64,000 nt of DNA from Malaciobacter mytili LMG 24559. Its GTDB lineage: Bacteria > Campylobacterota > Campylobacteria > Campylobacterales > Arcobacteraceae. The DNA is taken from positions 186,001 through 250,000 of the forward strand of contig NZ_CP031219.1 of NCBI RefSeq assembly GCF_003346775.1. The letters are read 5' to 3'. Shown piece by piece: positions 9,983-18,759 of this stretch (positions within the stretch are counted from its first letter, which is position 1; each line of letters opens with the position of its first letter). The position numbers and the translations under genes were made by a program. Under the pieces are notes generated by a model, which saw only the letters and a list, made by a program, of their open reading frames with translations, ran no database searches and was not told where the DNA came from.

Positions 9983-10016
9983 AAATTATAAAACTTATTG
10001 GTTACATTTTGGTTAC
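9983..10016 (-). promoter_or_regulatory. Candidate PHO box and -10 upstream of pstS
   Basis: Minus-strand direct repeat GTAACC-AAAAT-GTAACC (10016-10000), then 9 nt and a perfect TATAAT -10 box. The repeat ends 48 nt before the pstS start; the twin copy is 47 nt before pstC. The matched sequence, period and spacing argue for one shared activator site, most simply the PhoB-like regulator encoded at 2359-3033. Confidence 0.75.
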
Positions 10017-10087
10017 TGATTTTAAAATTAGGGGAGTGTAAAGATTATTTAAAAAATAAGTTAAGAATTTAAAGAAAAATGAGGAAG

Positions 10088-11155
10088 TTAAACTTCACTC
10101 ATTTCCATAAGTTTTGCTTGATGGTCAGCAATTAGTGGATCAATGATTTCATCAAATAATCCATCATTCATGATGTATTCAAGTCTATAAAGTGTAAGGT
10201 TAATTCTGTGGTCAGTTATTCTATTTTGTGGATAATTATATGTTCTAATTCTTCCACTTCTATCTCCTGTACCAACTTGGGCTTTTCTATCTGCACCTTC
10301 TTGAGCCATTTGTTCTTGCATTTGTAAGTCAAAAAGTCTAGCTTTAAGAACTTTCATGGCTTTTTCTTTATTTTTATGCTGTGACTTTTGGTCTTGATTT
10401 GTTACTACTATACCTGTTGGTAAGTGAGTAATTCTAACAGCACTATCTGTTGTATTTACAGATTGTCCACCACAACCACTTGATCTCATAACATCAATTT
10501 TTAAATCATTTGGATTAATATCTATTTCAATATCATCAACTTCAGGCATAACTGCAACAGTGATTGCAGAAGTATGAACTCTTCCTTGTGACTCTGTTGC
10601 TGGTACCCTTTGAACTCTATGAGTACCACCTTCAAATTTAAGTTTACTGTAAACATGGTCACCTTTAAAAAGAGCAACAATCTCTTTATAACCACCAGCT
10701 TCACTCTCACTTGAGTTCATTATTTCAACTTTCCAGCCATTGTTTTCTGCATATCTTAAGTAACCTTTAAAAAGGTCACTTACGAAAATTGCAGCTTCAT
10801 CACCACCAGTTCCTGCCCTTAATTCCAAATAGATGTTTTTGTTATCATTTGGATCTTTAGGAATCATAAGAATTTTTATCTCATTTTCTAATTGAGGTTT
10901 TTTTTGTTCTAATTCTTTTAATTCCTCTTTTGCAAGCTCACCTAACTCTTCATCTTCTAAAAGCAATTTATTATCTTCAATATCATTAACTACTTGAATA
11001 TACTCTTTTGCTTTTTTAACAATAGGTTGGATTGATGATTGCTCTTTAGATAGATCTGTCATTTTCTTGATGTCATTAATAACATCAGGTGAAATTAACA
11101 TTTTGTTAATTTCTTCATATCTATCTATAAAAGGCTGTAGTTTATTTTTTAACAT
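10088..11155 (-). CDS. prfA: Peptide chain release factor 1
   Basis: RF1 recognises UAA/UAG stop codons and triggers peptide release. The 355-aa product has the stop-codon-reading PAT tripeptide at 185-187 (RF1-type, not the SPF of RF2) and the catalytic GGQ at 229-231 within [11 protein letters not shown]. Full length. It follows rpsT by 25 nt on the same strand, so the two probably form one operon. Confidence 0.97.
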   Translation of the reverse strand: MLKNKLQPFIDRYEEINKMLISPDVINDIKKMTDLSKEQSSIQPIVKKAKEYIQVVNDIEDNKLLLEDEELGELAKEELKELEQKKPQLENEIKILMIPKDPNDNKNIYLELRAGTGGDEAAIFVSDLFKGYLRYAENNGWKVEIMNSSESEAGGYKEIVALFKGDHVYSKLKFEGGTHRVQRVPATESQGRVHTSAITVAVMPEVDDIEIDINPNDLKIDVMRSSGCGGQSVNTTDSAVRITHLPTGIVVTNQDQKSQHKNKEKAMKVLKARLFDLQMQEQMAQEGADRKAQVGTGDRSGRIRTYNYPQNRITDHRINLTLYRLEYIMNDGLFDEIIDPLIADHQAKLMEMSEV

Positions 11156-11180
11156 TTATATTTTACTTAATAATAATATA

Positions 11181-11441
11181 TTATATAGCGTTTACTTTAA
11201 CTTGTAATCTACTTACTTTTCTTGCTGCGTTACCTCTTTTTAGGATTCCTTTGCTTACGCAGTGGTGAAAGTATTTATTCGCAGTTTTAACTGCAGCAGT
11301 TGCTTTTTCTTTATCATTTGCTTCAATAGCAGATAATACATCTTTAGTAATGTTTTTAATTCTAGTTTTGTAGAATCTGTTTCTTTCAGTTCTAACTTTA
11401 GTTTGTCTAGCTCTTTTTTCAGCAGATTTATGGTTTGCCAT
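11181..11441 (-). CDS. rpsT: 30S ribosomal protein S20
   Basis: Primary 16S rRNA-binding protein, 86 aa, very basic and helical. It starts [13 protein letters not shown] and carries the conserved [21 protein letters not shown] region near the C-terminus. Upstream of prfA, which is also a common arrangement in Campylobacterota. The opposite-strand glmM gene starts 85 nt upstream, so promoters for both lie in 11442-11525. Confidence 0.97.
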   Translation of the reverse strand: MANHKSAEKRARQTKVRTERNRFYKTRIKNITKDVLSAIEANDKEKATAAVKTANKYFHHCVSKGILKRGNAARKVSRLQVKVNAI

Positions 11442-11525
11442 TTTATTTAACCTCTTTATAAAAATTTTAAGGGTAGAATACTACCTAAAGTAACTTTAAA
11501 TTAAGTTTAAATTTAGGAAGATTTA

Positions 11526-12860
11526 ATGAAACTATTTGGAACTGATGGTGTTAGAGGAAAAGCAGGTGATTTTTTAGATGCAATCACTACAATAAAGTTA
11601 GCTATGGCTGCTGGGATATATTTTAGAAAACACTCTACAACAAATAAAATATTGGTTGGAAAAGATACAAGAAGAAGTGGATATATGATTGAGAATGCAC
11701 TTGTTTCTGGGCTTACTGCTGTTGGATATGATGTGATACAAATAGGTCCTATGCCAACTCCAGCTATTGCTTATTTAACTGAGAGTATGAGATGTGATGC
11801 AGGGATTATGATAAGTGCTTCACATAATCCTTATGATGACAATGGAATTAAATTTTTTGATAATCATGGAAATAAATTAAGTTCTAATTGTGAAAAAGAA
11901 ATAGAAAAAATCTTTTTTGATGAAGAATATTTAAATTCTCAACAAAAAACAGGCAAAGAAATAGGTTCTTCAAAAAGAATAGATGATGTAATTGGACGAT
12001 ATATTGTTTCAATTAAAAGCTCTTTTCCAAAAGATTTAACACTTCATGGATTAAGAATAGTTTTAGATTGTGCAAATGGTGCAGCATATAAAGTTGGTCC
12101 TACAATTTTAGAAGAATTAGGAGCAGAAGTAATTACAATTAATAATAAACCAAATGGATTTAATATTAATGATGACTGTGGAGCTTTACACCCTAAAAAT
12201 GTAGGTAAATATGTTTTAGAAACAAGGGCAGATATTGGTATTGCACTTGATGGTGATGCAGATAGACTTGTAGTAATTGATGAAAAAGGTGAAGTTGTAC
12301 CAGGGGATAAACTAATAGGTGCTTTATGTACTTATTTATCTAATCAAGAGTTACTAGAAACAAATGCTTGTGTAGCAACAGTTATGAGTAATCAAGCCTT
12401 AGAAGATTATTTAAAAGATCATAAAATTGAGTTAAAAAGAAGTGATGTTGGGGATAAATATGTTCTTGAGTGTATGAAAGACTCTTGCATTAATTTTGGT
12501 GGAGAACAAAGTGGACATATAATCTTCTCTGATGTGGCAAAAACTGGTGATGGGCTAGCTTCTGCACTTCAAGTATTAGCTATGATTTTAAAAAGCAAAA
12601 AGAAAGCTAGCGAAGCTTTAAACCCTTTTGAACTATATCCACAAGTTTTAAAAAATTTAGTTGTTAGTGAAAAGAAACCTTTAGATGAATTAGAAGGGCT
12701 AAAAGAACTTCAAGAAGAAATAAAATCTATGGGTATAAGAGATTTAATAAGATACTCAGGAACAGAAAAAAAACTAAGAATTTTACTTGAAGGAAAAGAT
12801 AAAAAGCTTGTTGATGAATATATGGAAAAATTAGTAAGTTTTTTTAAAGATAGGTTATGA
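11526..12860 (+). CDS. glmM: Phosphoglucosamine mutase
   Basis: Converts glucosamine-6-phosphate to glucosamine-1-phosphate for UDP-GlcNAc, peptidoglycan and LPS synthesis. 444 aa, normal length. It has the catalytic phosphoserine Ser99 in SASHNP, the metal-binding DGDADR loop ([10 protein letters not shown]), the sugar-binding GGEQSGH motif and the C-terminal phosphate-binding RYSGTE. The stop overlaps the lspA start (ATGA), so the two are coupled. Confidence 0.97.
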   Translation: MKLFGTDGVRGKAGDFLDAITTIKLAMAAGIYFRKHSTTNKILVGKDTRRSGYMIENALVSGLTAVGYDVIQIGPMPTPAIAYLTESMRCDAGIMISASHNPYDDNGIKFFDNHGNKLSSNCEKEIEKIFFDEEYLNSQQKTGKEIGSSKRIDDVIGRYIVSIKSSFPKDLTLHGLRIVLDCANGAAYKVGPTILEELGAEVITINNKPNGFNINDDCGALHPKNVGKYVLETRADIGIALDGDADRLVVIDEKGEVVPGDKLIGALCTYLSNQELLETNACVATVMSNQALEDYLKDHKIELKRSDVGDKYVLECMKDSCINFGGEQSGHIIFSDVAKTGDGLASALQVLAMILKSKKKASEALNPFELYPQVLKNLVVSEKKPLDELEGLKELQEEIKSMGIRDLIRYSGTEKKLRILLEGKDKKLVDEYMEKLVSFFKDRL

Positions 12861-13306
12861 AAATAATTACTTCAATAAGTATTTTTATTGTAGTTTTTAT
12901 CCTTGACCAGTTTATAAAATATGCTTTTGTATATTTTGGTTGGGGATATGAAGGAAGTTGCTTATCTTTTCAGCTTGCATATAATTATGGGGTAGCTTTT
13001 TCAATGTTCTCTTTTCTAAAAGAGTATTTAAAATATATTCAGCTTTTTTTAGTAGTGGGTGGACTAATTTATTTATATTTTAATAAAGAGGTGCTAAAAG
13101 AGTATGCTTTACCAATTTCACTACTTTTTGCAGGTGGTTTATCAAATATTTTAGATAGATTTACTTATGGAGCTGTAGTTGATTATATCTATTGGCATTG
13201 TGGTTTTGAATTTGCAATTTTTAACTTAGCAGATATGATTATAAACCTTGCGGTGGCAATAATTATTTATAAGCAGATATTTACTAAAAAAGATCAAAAA
13301 AACTAA
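12857..13306 (+). CDS. lspA: Lipoprotein signal peptidase
   Basis: Inner-membrane aspartyl protease that removes signal peptides from diacylated prolipoproteins. 149 aa with four membrane segments. The two catalytic aspartates lie in the family motifs [14 protein letters not shown] and FNLADM, and the N-terminal LDQFIKY and NYGVAFS boxes are present. It overlaps glmM by 4 nt. It would process the several lipoproteins in this window. Confidence 0.96.
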   Translation: MKIITSISIFIVVFILDQFIKYAFVYFGWGYEGSCLSFQLAYNYGVAFSMFSFLKEYLKYIQLFLVVGGLIYLYFNKEVLKEYALPISLLFAGGLSNILDRFTYGAVVDYIYWHCGFEFAIFNLADMIINLAVAIIIYKQIFTKKDQKN

Positions 13307-13335
13307 TCCTTTTAAAAGGTTAAATTTTTTTTAGC

Positions 13336-13341
13336 TATAAT
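13336..13341 (+). promoter_or_regulatory. Probable -10 element before leuC
   Basis: TATAAT preceded by a T-rich stretch and AGC, 34 nt before the ATG. Upstream T-rich DNA with a good -10 and no clear -35 is the usual sigma-70 promoter style in Campylobacterota. A short CCTTTTAAAAGG palindrome plus eight T at 13308-13332 may terminate the glmM-lspA transcript just before it. Confidence 0.5.
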
Positions 13342-13374
13342 CTTGCGACAAATTATATATTAAGTAGGTAATAA

Positions 13375-14643
13375 ATGGGACAAACAATAACTGAGAAAAT
13401 ATTTAGTGAGCATGTAGGAAGAGAAGTATATGCAGGAGAAATCATTAGATGTAATATAGATATGGTAATTGGAAATGATATTACTACACCTATTTCTATT
13501 AAAGCATTTGAAGAGAGTGGGAGAGAAAAACTTGCTAATCCAGAAGGTTTTGCTATTGTACTAGATCATTTTATTCCAGCAAAAGATATTGCAAGTGCAA
13601 ACCAAGCAAAAATCTCAAGAGATTTTGCAATGAAGCATAACTTAAAATATTTCTTTGATGAAAAAGATATGGGAATTGAACATGCACTTTTACCTGAAAA
13701 AGGATTAGTATTACCAGGAGATGTTATTATTGGTGCAGATTCACATACATGTACACATGGTGCTTTAGGAGCATTTAGTACAGGGATGGGAAGTACTGAT
13801 ATTTCTTTTGGGATGATTACCGGAGGAAATTGGTTTAAAGTTCCTGAGTCTATTAAAGTAGTATTTAATGGAAAACCAAAAGAGTATGTTACTGGAAAAG
13901 ATTTAATTTTAGAGGTTATTAGAATTTTAGGTGTTGATGGAGCACTATATAAAACTTTAGAATTTACAGGAACTACAATTGCTTATTTAACAATGGATGA
14001 TAGATTCTCTTTATGTAATATGGCCATTGAAGCAGGGGCTAAAAATGGTATTGTTGCTTATGATGAAATTACAAAAGAGTTTTTAGATACAAGGGAATCT
14101 TTAAGAGCTGAACCAAAAATTCATTATAGTGATGAAGATGCAACTTATTGTCAAGTTATTGAAATTGATGTTGAAAATTTAGAACCAGTTATTGCATATC
14201 CTTTCTTACCATCAAATGGACATCCTGTTTCTCAAGCAGTGGCAGATGAAATTAGAGTTGATCAAGTATTTATTGGTTCATGTACAAATGGAAGATTAAG
14301 TGATTTTAAAGTTGCTGCGGAGATTTTAAAAGATAAAAAAGTAGCAAGACATGTTAGACTTATCTTAACTCCAGGAACTCAAAAAATTCTAAGAGATGCT
14401 ACAAAATTAGGTTATATTGATACTTTAGTTGATGCAGGAGCAGTTGTATCAAATCCAACTTGTGGAGCATGTTTAGGTGGATATATGGGTATTTTAGGAG
14501 ATAATGAAGTATGTATCTCTACAACAAATAGAAACTTTGTTGGAAGAATGGGAAGTAGAAGTTCAAAAATCTATTTAGCAAATAGTGCAGTTGCAGCTGC
14601 TAGTGCAATTTCTGGATATATTACTGATCCAAATAGTCTATAA
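13375..14643 (+). CDS. leuC: 3-isopropylmalate dehydratase large subunit
   Basis: Aconitase-family [4Fe-4S] subunit that isomerises 2-isopropylmalate in leucine synthesis. 422 aa, the length of the LeuC/HacA type. It carries the cluster cysteines in GSCTNGR and in PTCGACLGG, plus GADSHTCTHGA. No small subunit (leuD) is adjacent; mobA follows 2 nt later instead. A homoaconitase-like role cannot be excluded from sequence alone, but leucine synthesis is the likely one. Confidence 0.93.
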   Translation: MGQTITEKIFSEHVGREVYAGEIIRCNIDMVIGNDITTPISIKAFEESGREKLANPEGFAIVLDHFIPAKDIASANQAKISRDFAMKHNLKYFFDEKDMGIEHALLPEKGLVLPGDVIIGADSHTCTHGALGAFSTGMGSTDISFGMITGGNWFKVPESIKVVFNGKPKEYVTGKDLILEVIRILGVDGALYKTLEFTGTTIAYLTMDDRFSLCNMAIEAGAKNGIVAYDEITKEFLDTRESLRAEPKIHYSDEDATYCQVIEIDVENLEPVIAYPFLPSNGHPVSQAVADEIRVDQVFIGSCTNGRLSDFKVAAEILKDKKVARHVRLILTPGTQKILRDATKLGYIDTLVDAGAVVSNPTCGACLGGYMGILGDNEVCISTTNRNFVGRMGSRSSKIYLANSAVAAASAISGYITDPNSL

Positions 14644-14645
14644 TT

Positions 14646-15218
14646 ATGATTCCACAATTTAAAATACCTTGTGTAATTTTATGTGGTGGCAAAAGTTCAA
14701 GAATGGGAGAAGATAAATCTCTTCTTCCTTTTTTTGATAAATCTTCACTAACTCAATATCAATATGATAGATTAAAACCTTATTTTACAAAAATATTTCT
14801 TTCTTCAAAAACTAATAAATTTAATTTTGAAGCTAAGTTAATTTTAGAGGAAAATGAAATATATTCTCCTATTGTTGCAATAGATAGTATTATAAAAAAA
14901 CTTTATAATTATGATAAATTTTTTCTAATAACTGTTGATACTCCATTAGTTAAAATTGAATCAATAAATCAATTGATATTAGAAAGTATTGATAGTGATA
15001 TTTGTGTTGCCCAAACTGAAAAAATACATAATTTATGTGGAGTTTTTTCTACAAATATAAAACCTATTGTAGCTGAGATGCTAAAGAAAGATATTCATAA
15101 AGTAGGCTATCTTCTAGACCAAGTTAAAAGTAAAAAAATAATATTTAAAGATGAAGAAGAATTTTTAAATTTAAATAATAAAGAAGAGTATCTTAAAGCT
15201 CTTAAAATTATAAGTTAA
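14646..15218 (+). CDS. mobA: Molybdenum cofactor guanylyltransferase
   Basis: Attaches GMP to molybdopterin to form the bis-MGD cofactor of periplasmic reductases and formate dehydrogenases. 190 aa, with the nucleotide-binding N-terminus CVILCGGKSSRMGEDKSLLPF type motif (GGxSxRMGxDK) and the metal-site VDTPL. It begins 2 nt after leuC stops, so it is cotranscribed although functionally unrelated. Confidence 0.9.
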   Translation: MIPQFKIPCVILCGGKSSRMGEDKSLLPFFDKSSLTQYQYDRLKPYFTKIFLSSKTNKFNFEAKLILEENEIYSPIVAIDSIIKKLYNYDKFFLITVDTPLVKIESINQLILESIDSDICVAQTEKIHNLCGVFSTNIKPIVAEMLKKDIHKVGYLLDQVKSKKIIFKDEEEFLNLNNKEEYLKALKIIS

Positions 15219-15319
15219 ACAAATATTTATTATTATAAGTTTAAGTTATGTTTAAGTATAATATTATCTAACTTCTGCTATGCTAACTTTTATAAGATAA
15301 AATTATAAAAGGAAGCAAA

Positions 15320-16783
15320 ATGGCAAACAATGAGCTTGAAAAAGCACTAGATATATTAGATTCTGAACTTAAAAAGCAAGGTTTATCAAGAAGGGAAGCT
15401 TTAAAAGTTGCAGGTTTAGGATCAGCAGCATTTTTGATGGGATCAACGGAAGTTGAAGCTGCTACTCTTAATGCTAGTGATGTTAAAGCAAAAATTGTAA
15501 TTGTTGGAGGGGGACTATCAGGAGTTGCTACTGCTGCTAGGCTTACTAATTCTTTATCTAATCCAGATATTACAATAATCGAACCAAATCCAAAATCAGT
15601 ATCATATCAACCTGGTAATACTTTAATTGCCTCTGGTATATATACAAAAGCAGATATTGAATTTGAAAGTAAGGATTTCACTCCTAAAGGAACAAAAGTA
15701 ATTCAAGATAAAGTAGTTGAATTTGATCCTGAAAATAATATAGTTGTAACTTCTTCTGGAGAAAAAGTAAGTTATGATTTTCTAATTATTGCAGCAGGAT
15801 TAACTTTAGATTTTGGAAGAATTAAAGGATTAGAAGCAATTGGAGAACTTACTACTTTAGGTGATGCAAGTTCTTTATTAAATACTTTTAAAGATAGTGG
15901 AGTATGCTCTATTTATAGTGTAGATGGTGCTGTAAAAACTTGGGAAGAGATGCAAAAATTTATTGCTAAAGCAAAAGCTGGACAAAAAGTAAAAGGTGTA
16001 TTTACTCATCCAAATACTGCAATTAAGTGTGGAGGAGCACCTAAAAAAATTATGTATCTAACTAATGCAAGATTAGTTGAAGCAGGTGCAAGAGATAATG
16101 CAGAACTAACTTTTTATCCAAATGGTGGAACTATGTTTGGAGTTCCAGAGTACCATGATGCAATTGTAAAACAATTTGAAGCAAGAGATATGAAATGGCA
16201 ATATAATCATAATTTGGTTGCTGTTGATTTAGAAAATAAAATTGCTACTTTTAATCATCACTGGAAAGAAAAAGGAGAGTGGGATAAGGATTTAGAAGAG
16301 TATGCAATGATAAATAAAAATGAAGATGTAAATGTAGAGTTTGATTTTCTTCATATAACTCCTCCTATGAAAGCTCCAGATGAGATTGGAAACTCTGCTG
16401 TTGGTTCAGCAAAAGGGTTTGTTCCTGTAAATAAAGAGACTTTACAACATGTAAAATATAAAAATATTTTTTCAATAGGTGATATTGCTGCTGTTCCTAT
16501 GGGAAAAACAGGTGGAAGTGTAAGAAAACAATATAAAGTATTAGTTGATAACTTAATTTCTACAATGGAAGGTAAACCTTTAACTTCTAAGTATGAAGGA
16601 TATACAGTTTGTCCTTTAATTACAGATATAGGGAAAGTTATGTTAGCAGAATTTGATTGGTCAAAAAAACCAACTCCTTCTTTTCCACTTGATCCAATAC
16701 AAGAAAGATATATTTGGTGGTTATTAAAGGTTTATGCACTTAAACCTATGACTATGTATGGAATGTTATCAGGTAGAGCATAA
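15320..16783 (+). CDS. Tat-exported sulfide:quinone oxidoreductase, copy 1
   Basis: FAD enzyme expected to oxidise sulfide in the periplasm and pass electrons to quinone. 487 aa. A twin-arginine signal (SRREALK, Arg24-Arg25) precedes the hydrophobic stretch; the FAD-binding GGGLSG lies at 63-68. Two cysteines in type II SQR-like contexts are Cys237 (AIKCGGAPKK) and Cys431 (YTVCPLIT), expected to form the redox pair; Cys196 is extra. The C-terminal LAEFDW segment also matches this group. It is paired with a close paralogue at 17285 and a rhodanese lipoprotein. A flavocytochrome-c-type sulfide dehydrogenase flavoprotein is the main alternative. Confidence 0.85.
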   Translation: MANNELEKALDILDSELKKQGLSRREALKVAGLGSAAFLMGSTEVEAATLNASDVKAKIVIVGGGLSGVATAARLTNSLSNPDITIIEPNPKSVSYQPGNTLIASGIYTKADIEFESKDFTPKGTKVIQDKVVEFDPENNIVVTSSGEKVSYDFLIIAAGLTLDFGRIKGLEAIGELTTLGDASSLLNTFKDSGVCSIYSVDGAVKTWEEMQKFIAKAKAGQKVKGVFTHPNTAIKCGGAPKKIMYLTNARLVEAGARDNAELTFYPNGGTMFGVPEYHDAIVKQFEARDMKWQYNHNLVAVDLENKIATFNHHWKEKGEWDKDLEEYAMINKNEDVNVEFDFLHITPPMKAPDEIGNSAVGSAKGFVPVNKETLQHVKYKNIFSIGDIAAVPMGKTGGSVRKQYKVLVDNLISTMEGKPLTSKYEGYTVCPLITDIGKVMLAEFDWSKKPTPSFPLDPIQERYIWWLLKVYALKPMTMYGMLSGRA

Positions 16784-16784
16784 T

Positions 16785-16814
16785 AAAAACAAAGAGAGAA
16801 CTCTCTTTGTTTTT
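16785..16814 (+). terminator. Terminator after SQR copy 1
   Basis: Perfect 14-nt inverted repeat (AAAAACAAAGAGAG / CTCTCTTTGTTTTT) separated by 2 nt, starting just after the SQR stop. It lies before the ribosome binding site of the next small gene, so it probably reduces rather than abolishes downstream expression. Confidence 0.8.
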
Positions 16815-16826
16815 AGAGGAAAGAAC

Positions 16827-17060
16827 TTGAAAAAAGAAATCTTAATATATCTAACAATTTTAATTTTCGCTTCATCTTTGATGCACTTTGAGGAGTTTAC
16901 TTCTCACTTTTTTCAACATATAATTAATTTAAAAACTGCTGGGGCATATGGACTTACATATTTTCATCCTTTTGTTTTTACTTTTATTATTTATATAATT
17001 ATATTACTTCCAAGAATAGTAATCAAAAAAATCTTTACTTATAAAATAAATAAAAAATAA
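16827..17060 (+). CDS. Small two-helix membrane protein
   Basis: 77-aa protein of unknown function with two hydrophobic segments (about 5-22 and 45-66) and a basic C-terminus. I chose the TTG at 16827 because AGAGGAAAG lies just before it and because the earlier in-frame ATG lies inside the SQR gene and upstream of a terminator hairpin. It sits between the two SQR genes and might assist or anchor them, but nothing in its sequence proves this. Confidence 0.6.
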   Translation: MKKEILIYLTILIFASSLMHFEEFTSHFFQHIINLKTAGAYGLTYFHPFVFTFIIYIIILLPRIVIKKIFTYKINKK

Positions 17061-17284
17061 TTTTATATTAAGTTATTTTACAATCTTATAATTCTAATAA
17101 GATTTGTTAATACACCATAAAAAGGACTATTCTAACTCCTCTTTTTATAATTGAAAAATTATAATTCTATAAAATAATTTAATAAAAAAGTGAGTTTTTT
17201 TATTAATTTTAAACCAATTATAAATACAATTGTGTATATAATATTATTAAGTGATTTTTAATAGTCAAATGGAAGGAGACTATA
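17061..17284. other. AT-rich intergenic region before SQR copy 2
   Basis: 224 nt without a gene. It contains an A/T-only hairpin at 17179-17206 (TTAATAAAAAA / TTTTTTTATTAA), possibly a weak terminator, and then TATAATATTATT near 17237-17248, a plausible -10 for the second SQR gene. GGAAGGAGA just before 17285 is a strong ribosome binding site. Confidence 0.5.
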
Positions 17285-18739
17285 ATGAATGACAAATTAG
17301 AAAAAATTTTAGATGAAAATTTAAAAAAAGAAGGTCTATCAAGAAGAGAGGCTATAAAGTTATTAGGTGCATCAAGTGCTTTATTTATGATTAATGAAGA
17401 AGCACAAGCTTCAGCAAAAAAGCTAGATGGGAAAAATGTAAAAATACTAATTATTGGTGGAGGTTTAGCTGGAATTTCAACAGCTGCTAGATTAAATAAT
17501 GGTTTAGATAATGCAAAAATTACAATAATTGAGCCAAACTTAAAATCAGTATCATATCAACCTGGAAATACTTTTATTGGGGCAGGCTTATATAAAAAAG
17601 AGGATGTATTATTTAATACAAAAGATTTTTTACCAAAAGAAGTAGAATTTATAAATGATAAAGCAGTTGCCTTTGAGCCTGATAATAATATAGTAGAAAC
17701 AATAAATAGTGGAAAATTTACATATGATTATTTGATAATTGCAACAGGTGTTGTTTTAGATTTTGCTAAAATCAAAGGTTTAGAAGAGTTATCAAATTAC
17801 TATACTATACAAGATTCACAAAGTATAATAAAGCTTTTTAAAAATAGTGGTGCAAGTACAGTATATAATGTTCAAGCAGCTGAAATTACATGGGAAAATA
17901 TGCAAAAGTGCATAGAAAATGCTTCAAAGGGCATAAAACAAAATGCTGTATTTACACACCCAGATACGGCTATTAAATGTGGTGGTGCTCCTAAAAAAAT
18001 GATGTATTTAATGAATGCAAGATTAAATGAAGTTTCAAAAGAAGCAAGAGCTAATGTTAATATGACTTTTTACCCTAATGGAAATAAAATGTTTAGCGTA
18101 AAAGAGTATGAAGATGCTATTATTGAACAGTATAAACAAAGAAATATGTATTGGAAATATGGGCATAATTTAATTGAAGTTGATTTAAAAAATAAAGTTG
18201 CAACTTTTAATCATCATTGGCAAGAAAAAGGTGCTTGGGATAAAGATTTAGAAGAGTATGAAGTTATTAAAAAAAGTGAAAATGTAAGTGTTCCTTATGA
18301 TTTTTTACATATAGCTCCACCTATGAAAGCTCCAGATGAGATAGGAAACTCTGCTTTAGGTTCTGCAAAAGGTTGGGTTCCTGTAAATAAAGAGACTTTA
18401 CAACATGTAAAATATAAAAATGTTTTCTCTTTAGGAGATGTTGCAGCAGTTCCTTTGGGAAAAACAGGAGGAAGTGTAAGAAAACAATATAAAGTGGTTG
18501 CTGACAATATTATGGCTCTTATAAATAATAAACCATTAGAGGCAAAATATGATGGATATACTGTATGTCCTATAATAACAGATATTGGAAAAGTTATGTT
18601 AGCTGAGTTTGATTGGAGTATGAAACCAACACCATCTTTTCCCCTTGACCCAACACAAGAGAGGTATATTTGGTGGTTATTAAAAGCCTATGTATTAAAA
18701 CCTATGACAATGTATGGAATGTTGTCAGGTAGAGCATAA
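17285..18739 (+). CDS. Tat-exported sulfide:quinone oxidoreductase, copy 2
   Basis: Paralogue of the enzyme at 15320, 484 aa, aligning end to end and ending in the same MTMYGMLSGRA. It keeps the twin-arginine signal (SRREAIK, Arg20-Arg21), the FAD GGGLAG motif and both presumed redox cysteines (IKCGGAPKK and YTVCPIIT). It differs by lacking the extra cysteine of copy 1 (GAS in place of GVC). It has its own promoter region and is followed 20 nt later by the rhodanese lipoprotein, so these two probably form one transcript. Confidence 0.85.
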   Translation: MNDKLEKILDENLKKEGLSRREAIKLLGASSALFMINEEAQASAKKLDGKNVKILIIGGGLAGISTAARLNNGLDNAKITIIEPNLKSVSYQPGNTFIGAGLYKKEDVLFNTKDFLPKEVEFINDKAVAFEPDNNIVETINSGKFTYDYLIIATGVVLDFAKIKGLEELSNYYTIQDSQSIIKLFKNSGASTVYNVQAAEITWENMQKCIENASKGIKQNAVFTHPDTAIKCGGAPKKMMYLMNARLNEVSKEARANVNMTFYPNGNKMFSVKEYEDAIIEQYKQRNMYWKYGHNLIEVDLKNKVATFNHHWQEKGAWDKDLEEYEVIKKSENVSVPYDFLHIAPPMKAPDEIGNSALGSAKGWVPVNKETLQHVKYKNVFSLGDVAAVPLGKTGGSVRKQYKVVADNIMALINNKPLEAKYDGYTVCPIITDIGKVMLAEFDWSMKPTPSFPLDPTQERYIWWLLKAYVLKPMTMYGMLSGRA

Positions 18740-18759
18740 TTTAAAATAAAGGGAAGAAA

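Noticed and set aside
16758-16826. N-terminal extension of the small membrane protein starting at an ATG inside the SQR gene
   Set aside because: It would run through the SQR stop region and a terminator hairpin and lacks a ribosome binding site; the TTG at 16827 has one.
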